A DNA stretch of 59,925 nucleotides from positions 216,870-276,794 of the forward strand of contig NMRA01000259.1 in assembly GCA_002633005.1 (NCBI GenBank), read 5' to 3'. The translations under genes and the position numbers were made by a program. Shown piece after piece: positions 27,301 to 39,300 of this stretch (position 1 is the stretch's first letter; each line of letters opens with the position of its first letter). The notes below the pieces were generated by a model. That model had not been told where the DNA came from. It made no database searches and saw nothing but the letters and a program-made list of their open reading frames with translations. The stretch is from Phoronis australis (lineage: Eukaryota > Phoronida > Phoronidae).

Positions 27301-30300
27301 ACTTCAAAACATTCATGGGGAAAAATTGAAAAGGCTCCTAAGAGACAACGAACTGTGTAACTTCTTTCTTTGCTGTTTTAATCCATTACAAACTGATCAC
27401 TGGTAACACCGGCTGTCAACCAACATGAACAGAGGCATTCCATGGACAGCCATCAAACGACTAGTGTCACACAGCTCACCAGATGAGAAATTTCGCAGAA
27501 CGTGAAGGGAGGTGGACTTTTGTCTCATTTCCCTTGGCAACAAAGTGCTAACCAGGGCCGAGTTCCATAGACGCAAGTATCTTGAATTCTTGTTAATCTA
27601 ATCACAAGTTTCACTTGTAATGTATGGCCACATCGCGCAAAGATTCAGGCAATCTAGCATTTTCAGGGGAGTATTGCATCTACAATAACAGCGGGAATTT
27701 GAAAGACCTCATGCTGATTCACCACAAGCAGGACTGTAGATCTTATGCCCACAAGATGGCAAATTTGTCCCGGTTTCCCGCAAAATTACAAACCCGCAAG
27801 TTGTCAATTCAGACGTGGCTTTTAACTGTACATCAATATAACAACCTACTTCTTGCAACAAACCCTCCAGCCATTGCCCAGCATGCTTCAAACACATGCT
27901 TCTCTAACCTTACCTCCATAAACAACATATCTCCAGAGTTGTCCGTGCCCCAGTGAACAGAGAAAGACTGTTTCTGCATCAGGCGACTGCCAACAGGTTT
28001 CAAGTCTATGTCGTTGCCATCCTGGAAACAGAACAAATTATGCATGCCAAGTCCTTCATAGATACATTCCTAGCAACGCAACGAGTCACATAAAGCAATA
28101 CATATCAGTACTCTGTATCGCCAGTATATGACCTCATGCAAGCAGGCAGCAATGTATTTTGGAACAACTTAGAGGGCTCGTAACATAACACACCAATCTT
28201 ACAATAGCCACGCCAGGTACAGTTACTACTATCAAAGGCAGTTTTTATGAGGCTTTTTGACAAAGCGCTATGTAGTATTACTACGCAGACTGCAGATCAG
28301 TGACAACAGAGGGAGCATGCAAGACTAACAACGGGAGCTCCCCGTGCAAGTGTAATGCCAACGTTTTTCATTTCTATATAACACTCCCTAATATGTATCA
28401 TCTTTACCAGAGTTGGCTGTAGCTTGAGCAGGCAGCAGCCTACTCAAATGTTGGACACCGTATTGAAGATAGTGTTGAGACTCCATTTGTTATATCGATC
28501 TAATAACAATGAAACCATTAGTTTTATTTGCGCACATGCGGAAAGTAGTCAATAAAGCAGCGTGGTGGAATGAAAGCATTGTCTTGATTTGCTCTCTTCA
28601 TTGTGCCTCTAACATTTATGGTGCCGAGATGAATCAAGTGTTCAACACCTGTACCCTCATCCACACACATAGTGAACAAACGTTCATTAACGCCATGTAC
28701 CACTATGATCTGGCCCTGACTCACCAAGGTCTGAATGTTATCCAGCAGATTGTTCACATCTTGACTGTACACCAGACCAATGTGTGACTTGCCCAACAGG
28801 CGGCGCACCTTGCGCTTCATCTCCCCTTTGTGAACTTTCATCATCACCATGAAAGAGACCATGTTATAGAGCATAGTCGACAGCAAACGGTCCTCGTCAT
28901 GTTCTAGTCGCTTACGCTCATCACTGCCCAGCGAGTTGTACCTACAAAAGTAATGGTGAAAATCAGATGATATTATGAAATTCTTGAACCGGTGTGAAAA
29001 CATAGATCAAAAACATCAATTCTTAAGTCTGGTCTGCACGCCACCTGTCGGCCACATCACGTGACCTAATGAACTTAAGTCTGAACGGATTTCTGCCCTC
29101 GACCCCCGATTTCTGCGCGGTTAGCAGAAGGTCCCGGGTTCGAGTCCAGGTTGGGGGCAGAAATCTTTTCAGACTTATGTTCATTAGGTTACGTGATGTG
29201 GCCAACAGATGGCGTGTAGACCAGACTGAAAATGTTTGTGATCCAATCAGATGATGTACATTATCATTCATTCATTCATGTACTTGATGCGAAAAATTAG
29301 ATATCAAAACACTTCGCTGAAACTCATTGGTCAGAGTTGTTATCCCGGAACACTAAAAAAGTGCACGCTCATTTTTCAAGTTCCCCATTAGAAGGTATCA
29401 GACAGTTTGACGCTCGAGCTATTATTATGGTTTCAAAATGTGAGACCCAAGAAGTGGCCACTATTAAGGTGAACAAAGCCATACGCTTGCTGTTTTAATG
29501 CGTGTTACATTAAATCCCAAACCTTATTGGGGTTCAGACCCGGATGGAAAATGACAACTCACTATAAACACAAGTCTGGGAACACACTTGCTAAAACCTG
29601 ATCAGCAAAGTGGTCAACATGTACAACCTACTCTGAGACTCAACAATCAAGCCTTCACTCAGTTGCTATTTTAGTTATTAACTTTAGCACTCCACACCCC
29701 GGAGTCACCACCAGAGGGCCCTACCTGTCCATCATCTCTCTTGGGCCCTGGTCCAGCCCAATGATGTCCCGCTCCTGGGCCACAGCATCCAGGAACGCGT
29801 CCTCCCAGAACTGCATTTGATCCCATAGCTTCGATCTGTTCTTGTCTGAAAGTACGCCCAGTCAGAACACAATGAACAGCCATCGCGGATATTTTCGCAT
29901 AAGTCTACCGGCCACCTCGGCTAACTTGCAATTAGAAACTGCAGCTCAATATCAGTTTAGACAATCATTTCAAACTCAAGCTCATATCTTCTCATCAGAA
30001 TGTGCGTGCACTTAGCAAGTCCTTCAACAAATAAATGATGAACAGCTAGGCACAATAACATCACATCACATCAAACCTGTGACTTAAGTTCGACAAAATG
30101 CCATTTTATGGTGACAATTCTTTTACTACATTATCAAATAATTCTATCAACACGTTCAAATTTGACCGAGTGTGACAGAATTCTGTCAGTCTGTTTCACT
30201 TTTTTTGAAGACTACTACCTATGCGAAGTAAAGTACCTCCTAGTATGTTTAAACTGAGATCTGTTAACAGCAATTTTCACAACAAAACAGTATCAATACC

Positions 30301-33300
30301 TAACAAACTAGTGCCAACTGAAGGCTCTTTTCAGAATTTATTTATTAAAGCAAATGACGAAATAGATCCTCACCGATGAGACCCTCAAACAAGTACACTC
30401 GACCATGGGCGTTTGGTGCTGGCAGCGTGGGGTCTGTTGCCGTGGTGACCAGCTTGCCGGCATGGTAACGGAAGCCCGAACTGATGCTAGACTTGTTCCA
30501 AACGGCCTGAGCCGAGGCTGGCATATGAATGGCCTTGTTGGTATAGTGACTGATAGCCTGCAGTGGGAAGAACGCATGACACATTTATGACCTATGACTG
30601 TTGTGACTGATAAACTGCAGTGGGCAGAATGCATGACACACTTATGACCTGACTAAATGTTATCACTATTGATGACAACATAATGAAGTCCTTAAAGTAT
30701 AACAATGTGTATTGATCAACAAGTGTGTACAAAACAGACAACGGCCTTAGGCCAGTGCAAGAACTGCACTGGAATTATCCGGAACTACTATAAGTGATCT
30801 GGTTACAAAAAAAATTAATCTCGATTAATTACCTTACCAAAAGCTACATTCTTGATAACAACGAATTAAATCAATTGTGAACAGTTTTACCAAATACTGA
30901 AAGAGCATTAAATATTTTGTTCTCACTAGCTCATTAAAAGGACAAGGTTAATTATCAAACAATGTCGTGGTACCCAATTTTTTGCTGTTTTCCCACAGAT
31001 GAGTAGTCACCATTCTACTGAGCTTCAAGTCCCGGACTGAGTTTACCAAAGTTAAAACATAAAATATATTTGCTAGCGAAAGGCTTGTTACCGGAACAGT
31101 TTTAATTGAAAAGTTAAAGCCACCATTAATGAGGCGTCTTGTTGCATTAGAAGCGACCAGTGCAACAGCAGTAAAATTTGTGATGCTGTAGCAGGCAGGG
31201 AGTTATACAACTATATTAAATTTACAAGGGGAAATAATTTCAAAGCTGCATTATATAAAGCCTTGGAGAGCGTGACAAGTCAAGCGTATCATTTACGAAA
31301 AAATAAATATCTCCTCGACTTCCTATTCAAATATTCTCGTGTTTAGCTAACACAACTACAGTCAATGGCCAGAATAAACACTACTAACAACTACTAATAC
31401 TACTACTACCACTAGCCTTTCACTTGTTGAAAACAATCACAGAACAACACTCAATATCAATCAATGCAGCTTTGTATGATTAATAGCAGTATTAATAGTC
31501 ATTGAAAAAATAGTCCCTTTGTCACTGAAAAGATTTCAACACACTTAATGAGATTTCCAGCATAATCTTCTCAAATTACATGTATGATACACTAAATAGA
31601 AAATTAACTAATTACCAAGGACGGATCTCAGATGGGATTAATTCATTCGATACCTCAAGAGTGCAAATTCAAAGCTTTAGCAGTGATTTTTTCGCCAAAA
31701 CTGCCAACTAGGCAGAAAAAATGGCCAACAAACCAAAACGTTAGTATGCCAGCAAAGAGGACAAGAAAAGAACAAAATCGAGAACACGGTGGTCAAACTA
31801 ATTAAAAGCATAACTATTACCGTTTATTTAAATTATATTGAAAACGATGAGCAAGACGTGAAACAGGAGCACGCAATCACTCAAGATACAACTTGTATGT
31901 ACCAAAATGAAGACGCGATAGTATGCAAACAAGACCACAAAGAGTGGACAAAAGCTCTTACACTGTTAATTTGTCCCAGCCAATCCTGTCAAAATACAAC
32001 AATGATAGCTCGCCGTTACTTGGCTTCTCAATAAGACGCCTCAACTACCTCTGACACAACAGTGCAGCAGTATTAGCCACAGCCAATACGTGGACACATC
32101 AACAAAAAACACAAAATTTTCAAGATAACGGGGAGCATTGTCCTCCATGTAAGAGTTTATTCTTTACTAAGAGTGGTGCGTCACAATAATGCAGGTTGTA
32201 TGGACACTCACTCTACAGCGATTATAACATTTCGCTGCACTTAATTAAGTTTTCAAATTACCAGACTCATTGCCAGAAGTTTAAAGATAGAAGATTACGT
32301 TCTCATGCAGACTATCACTTCTTTTGTCCAGGCCAAACAGTGCCACCAGGTGGGGGATGGCTACATACTGCTACAAATCTGTCACATACAGCTATACTTA
32401 ATATATTAACACTATAACACCTAATATCACTCACGGATAACACCAAAACAAAATTTAATCAGAAATAACTGTTTTTGGGTTACAGTAATTTAAAAAAAAA
32501 ATACGACAAAACCTCTAGACGGCAAAATCGTCACAATTTCAAACTCGGCAAGTTTTAGCCAATGTTCTTCTAAACAAATCCCAATTATTTCAGTCTGATT
32601 TTCCTTCAACAAATCTACCCAGTTGTTTGAATAGTATTGTTGGTGGAACTAGGCGTCCTCAAAAGATTTCATCACTTCACTACAGAAACAAAGTGTCCTC
32701 ATCTAACAAGCATCAAGGTAGTGATCGTTAGTTTAATGTAATCACATTAACACTCTCAGGCAACGCCATCTAGTGGTAAAGGTACAACGACTCAGTTGAC
32801 ATATTCTGTTTCATAAAAAGTGACTCCGTCAGGACATCGGTCAGAAATCCTGTCATAAGCTATTAATGAGTCAACTTTCTGCAAAGTACTCGTCAGCACA
32901 TCCCAGCTAAGGAATAGTGTATACAAATTATCCAATCAGTGGCAATTTTCCCTTTATTCCTAGACTTTCTACTTTTGTGAACTGAGACTGAATGTTTTCG
33001 GAAACAGTTGCAATTTCTGACTCATGAGCTTCGAAGTAATTTTTCATGAACCAGACTTGTGAAGGGTTCACTCCATGCAAGCTGACTAACAGTGACTTTG
33101 TCATGTTCTTTCACAACTACTGCAACAATGAATAAGGAAGACTAATGCTCATTATACTACTTGTGTTCCATTACCTGTTTCTTGTGATCCACTTCTGAAT
33201 CGGATACGGACCCATGGATCGCATGGTGCTTAATCTGTGACATCTTCTTCTCTGGTGTCTCGGGGTCAGACTGCAATACACCTCCGGACGTCGTTTCACC

Positions 33301-36300
33301 AGCCTCACTTTGAGTGTCGGAGTCGGACGGCAAGAATGTCGTGTGGTCCAGGTGCGTCGAGATGACAGTGGAATGTTTTTGACTGTCGCCGTGCTTTGTC
33401 TTGTTAGAGTTCTCATCACTGCTCACGGGCGATGTGTCCGAAGCACCAAAGTAGTGCACCTCCGTATTCTGATATTCCTCATCGTTGATTAGCACAGGTG
33501 AAGCTGTAAGTGTTAGGAACAATGTTAAGTGATACTTCAATTAGCACTTAAGAGACATCATCAGTGAGAAACGTTATTTTCTGGAATCATCCCCAATGAG
33601 GAATTGAGCCTGGGAGCCCTACAGTCACAGACTAATGCTCTGCAGGCTGCACTAAATCCCACTCAATAAACGACAGAGTACTTTAAGTAAAACAGTGTAT
33701 TCGAACGGTAATGTCACTGGCTTCAATTTCAGCAAATGTCCAGCGATTTTTAATAAAATCACACAAAATAATGAATGTTATTGTTTTATAGCTGCACTGG
33801 TCGAAGCCAATACCTTCAAGATGTCTATCCCAGCCAACAATAAACCCAAAAGACATGCTCCAGCCGAAAAACCAGTAAATGTCCCTTTAAATGTGTGCAA
33901 GTTATAGGGCAACGTTTAGTTACCAATGCTTCACCCAATGAGGATCTATTCAAAGATGAAGTCATTTTAGATTTTCTGTAACCGTGACTGTACGTCGCTT
34001 CCACCATGATTGGAAAGAATCAATATGCTCATCCATTTACACCTGTATCGGTGTTGTTGTTTAGCTCTCTCGCTACCTGTACAACACGGCTGCTGCATAT
34101 ACAATATTTTGTCACTTTAAATAATGTATTAATTATAAACATCATTGTATTACAAAATATTATTGTATTACAAGCATTATAGTATTACAAATTAAATATT
34201 GTACTATAAATATTATGAATATTACTGTATTATGAATATTATTTATGATGAATATTCATGTTATTATATTAAAAATATTGTACTACAAACACGGCTCACC
34301 TACAAGATGACCGCTACGTACAGTGTCAGACTAACAAAGCACAACTTTCAAACCCAAGCACAGCTCACTGACTCCAAAACACGGACACAGAGGTCGAAAG
34401 TGAATGAGACATTTTTGAGAGTCCAGGCACACGGTCATAGGTCAGTGAGCCACGTTTCTAAGTGAGAAACTATGCTGTTCGGGTAGCCTGGCACTGTTTG
34501 TGTGTGAATGAATACGACAGAACAATACAAGGAAAACAGACTGAACAGAATCACAAACACTCTGTGGTTATATCTAAATGAATAGAGCTTTCACTAAAAA
34601 CACTCAGCTTAGGCCACAGTCAACAGGACTCGATACTCGTAACACACCACTGAGGAATTTACAACACAATGCAAAACTCAGCGACAACAAAATAAGAACA
34701 GGAAACATTAACAAAGCAAAAATTAAAGTTTTAAGACTATAAAGTACAAGGCAAAGTAAACATCAGATTGAGGCAATGTGTGTGCATGTGTGTGCGTGTG
34801 TGTGTACCTTTTGAAGGATCTTTGCGTAGATTCGAGCCCAGTGACGACCCCTCTCGCCAAGCACGTTCCGTCCCTGTCGTGTTGGAGAAAACCGTTAGGC
34901 AATTAGGAAATAGAAGCAGGTCAGGGGACTAGTACAGTGGGCAGACTTTCATATTTGTGAATGGACTAAAAATGGACCTGTCTAACTAAAATAGTGCCAA
35001 AATTGTGGCAACATTTAAATTCAAGACTTTTAAGATTCTGCGAACACAGAGTAAATAAAGTTAGTAATATTAAAAGGCAAAAAGGAATTGACTACTGTTT
35101 CAATAGTAATTGTTACAATTAATTTTTGTCGCTCTTCCTTCTTATTGTTCGACATAACTTCAACTAAGATGTTTTACTTCAATAACCTTCGTCAATGTTC
35201 TTTAACCATCTTCTGAAGTAAAAGAGCACCCTGCATCCAGAGCTGCACACGTGCGAATAGTTTTAGAGCGTTGCTCGCTCAGACTTTCCATTCAAGGCAC
35301 CAACTGTGTGACGAAAGACTGCACATCAGCTCAGAAGTGATTGTATACCAACTTACAAAGTAAGACAGGACACAGAGTGTTTGAATCAAGTCTGCCCACT
35401 GACAACAAATACAACCAGCCTGGTTAAACTGTTGCACATAACATACACTCTACCTGGCTTAACTTGTCATTGCATAACTCTAAGTTATCATCCTTCCTTC
35501 TGCCTCAGTTACACGCCCATAATTCGCACAAGCAGAAGTCGTTATTCAGGAATTAAGTTACCATAATGTTATCGCAATCCTGAAGCCGACAAGTTAAGGA
35601 AGGCAGTGGGTAAAACCCAACGCGTAAAACACACGTAGGAACTCCTCAATCAACCACACCAACGACGGGTCAGAAAAGATCGAGACAAAAAGCTTATTAT
35701 TTTCTGACAAATCGACGCTTGCCGACAATAGCATCAAGCCGCTTTGACAGTAGCCAGCCCTCACCATAAGCGTGACACGATGTAAAGAAATGCAATGGCA
35801 ATGAAGTAACAGTGTAAGTAAAATACCTTACTGTCGACTAAAGTAATTTCCCCAAAGGCTAACCAAGGAGTTGCATACCTGGAAAACTCTTGTGTTCGAC
35901 GCTGGGACTTGTCTCTCGGCTGACATTATTTAAACTTTCCCGGCTGCCAAACGGTGAGCTGGTCTGAAATTAACGTAACACAATGCAACCTCAAATGTGG
36001 TAACTGCCTTTACTGGTTATAACAAACACACTCGCGAATTTGTTTAAAACCGTAATTTTCATTACATAGCAGGGATTCTCCTGGATCGCGCTTTTGCACC
36101 ATTAGTGCATAAAAAAATAAAAAGGCACACTTTTTATCATCAGGTCGCCCAAAGGTCACAGGTTCAAACCTGGTCAGGGACATCCCTGTTAGACACAAAC
36201 AAGACTCTGGTCTTATTTCGATTGCCCTTGGGGTTTCTGTTTCATGTCACCACTTTAATTACTGTTGGACACAACTTCTTGAAAACAGGCACTTTTTATC

Positions 36301-39300
36301 ATCAAGCACATCCAAACGGCAAACGGGTTCAAACTTGGTCAGGAATATTCCTGCTGAATCTTTGTTACCCACACAAAACAAAATAAAACTCAGACGAAAA
36401 TATTTTGAAATGTTCCCCCCTACTTGAAGTCGGTCTCCAGAAAAAGACTTCTCACTCATACCATCAAGTGAAAAACAGCTGCAGCAAATTTCAAGAAAAT
36501 AGTGTTTTCAACTCATTAACTTTGCAGTAATATACCCTAGCAGACACCCACTATAATCAGAATTCATCTGGGCGCTCAGCTGTCATGATGATAAATTACA
36601 CCTGCGCTCCAGGATTTCACTGTCATTTTGGAGATCGCATTTGGCATAAACTGTACTGATATTAAAAGCAAGCCAAGATGATGGCCGTCCTCGACCACAC
36701 CCATGACCCTTGACCCAACAACCTCCCGCCCACTCACCCTGGAGCTGTTGTTGCTGCGATTGCTACTGGACGCGGACGTGTCCTTGGACCAGTAATGCGT
36801 GTGAGCAATTTCGAGCACCATCAGCGCCGAAGCCATACCGCCGAGGCCGTGATTCTTGTAGGTGTGCTCCAGCCCATATATCAGGTATTTGAGTACGTTC
36901 AGCATACCCTTGTAGACGTGCTTGTTGAGAATTTGCTGGAAAAGAAATAACAGTGTGAACAGAGTGCTGGACTAATAAAAGGGATACAGCACACATCACG
37001 AATTTTTGTCCAACTGGTCGGCTAGGAGTCGTCGACCAGCAGCCGACCGCTCGTCGACAAATTTCTGACTGGTCAGACAAAAATTCGTGATGTGTGCTGT
37101 ATAATGTCTTTATAGGCGTGCTTCTATGAAAATTTGCTAAACTAACTCACATTAAAATCACCTAAAAACTGACAAAGCCTAAGTATTACAGTGATTGGCT
37201 GTGAAGCTTCACGAGAAGCGAGGTGGGCAGGGGAAGTGAAATTGGCAATAGCCAGAGGGAGACACTGGACTTCAAGAAAATACACTCCATATGTCATCTT
37301 ACGCCACTGAATCAATACATGATCACTGTCCAGTAATTACCACGTCTTCAATGTGCATTGAGTCGTCGTTAAGTTTCTTGTCGAGGGATGTGTTAAGCCG
37401 GCTGACGACGAAGTTGCGGTAGTTCTCGTCCTCCATTAGTCTGCGAAGCTTGTTGTACTTCAGAAGTCCGATGCCCTTACCCTCAAGCACGTGACTTATG
37501 ACTTCCTTCAGAAACTGCTGGTTTTCACTAAAATGCGGAACAAANATTGAACTGGAACCCTCTGGTACAACACTTCGGGGCGGCAGGTGGCACCAGTGGA
37601 TTATTAATTAAAATGCGTTTGCCTGACTTACTTGAGTGAATCTATGTAATATTTCTGATGCTAAAACGTTTAGTGTCGATCATCACGAATTGTTGTGTCG
37701 CCTCTCCTTCCCCCCTCCTCCCCATCATATCTAGAGCGTGAAATTATGTTTCCACGACATCATTTAACATTTGATTTTACCACGCCATCAGCAATTCAAC
37801 ATTAAGTTTACGTTTGGTGCAATTTCACGCAATTCGTATTTGTAGGTTGATTCGATTTTACCACCTTTCAATAGTTGAACAGAAGTTGAGCACTGATGTC
37901 AAGACCAGAGTGGCCACTGGTGAACGAACAGCGAACAGCTAAATGTTTGTTTGGCCAAAGTTCACCCGCTAAGTCATAAAATGGTAATTGCTAACCAAGG
38001 ACACGCATAATCCTAATTGGTCGTCTATGCTAGGCAACCAATACCGACCCAAGTGCCGACCACAGAGGCGACTCAGCAGGCGGCTCCCAGCACACCATTG
38101 TTGGTCGGCTGCTGGTCGGCTGGACGGCCGGTCGTCGACAAATTTCTGACTGGTCAGACAAAAATTCGTGATGTGTGCTGTATAATGTCTTTATAGGCGT
38201 GCTTCTATGAAAATTTGCTTAAAAATAACTCACATTAAAATGACCTAAAAACTGACAAAGCCTAAGTATTACAGTGATTGGCTGTGAAGCTTCACGAGAA
38301 GCGAGGTGGGCAGGTGAAGTGAAATAGGCAATAACCAGGGGAAGACACTGGACTTCAAGAAAATACACTCCATATGTCATCTTATGCCACTGAATCAATA
38401 CATGATCACTATCCAGTAATTACCACGTCTTCAATGTGCATTGAGTCGTCGTTAAGTTTCTTGTCGAGGGATGTGTTAAGCCGGCTGACGACGAAGTTGC
38501 GGTAGTTCTCGTCCTCCATTAGTCTGCGAAGCTTGTTGTACTTCAGAAGTCCGATGCCCTTACCCTCAAGCACGTGACTTATGACTTCCTTCAGAAACTG
38601 CTGGTTTTCACTAAAATGCGGAACAAAAATGCATGGGAAAGGAAGCCTACTAGATATTACATGGAATGTCCATAAAACAATAATTTATTACGACGAAACA
38701 TTGAACGTTCAAAGTTGAACCAAAATGTTAATGACTTATTATTTTGCACAAAGTACTTTAATTTATGCACTTCAAATAATTAAGGATTAGACTTGCACAT
38801 TGGCACATGTCAACATATTAAAAAAGTACCAGCAAAACATCCACTATTTTAATTATACAAGTCATATTCATCTTTATCTTATCCAGAAAATATAATCCAA
38901 AAAACTTACAGGATAAGTGGGACCAGACGATACAAACAAACCCCACTCAGAAGATGTAAAAGTGAGTGCAATTAAATTAAATGTACATTTTTACAACTCA
39001 AAACAGCGCGGGAAATCGCCTAATATCAACAGTAAAACGAGCAGCATACGCACGATACCTATCACCTTTGCCAACAGATGTCACCCTCACCTGTGTGTAG
39101 TGTTGCGGGCCTCAATACTCTGCTGTCTCTGGACATCCCTCAGCTTCTTTGACTGATTGCTGTGGTATTTCACCAGTCCCGACGTCTCGATACGCGCCGG
39201 CCGACGGTTGCCTAGCAATGAGGGAACATACACGGCTAGCTCAGACACTGCCCACATAATGTGTTAAGAAAGGGAGAAGTACCTGGGCCTCAAACATGAG

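Noticed and set aside
29095-29160. Possible tRNA gene
   Set aside because: Only the B-box fits; the acceptor, D and anticodon arms cannot be drawn, and the segment is the loop of a foldback element.
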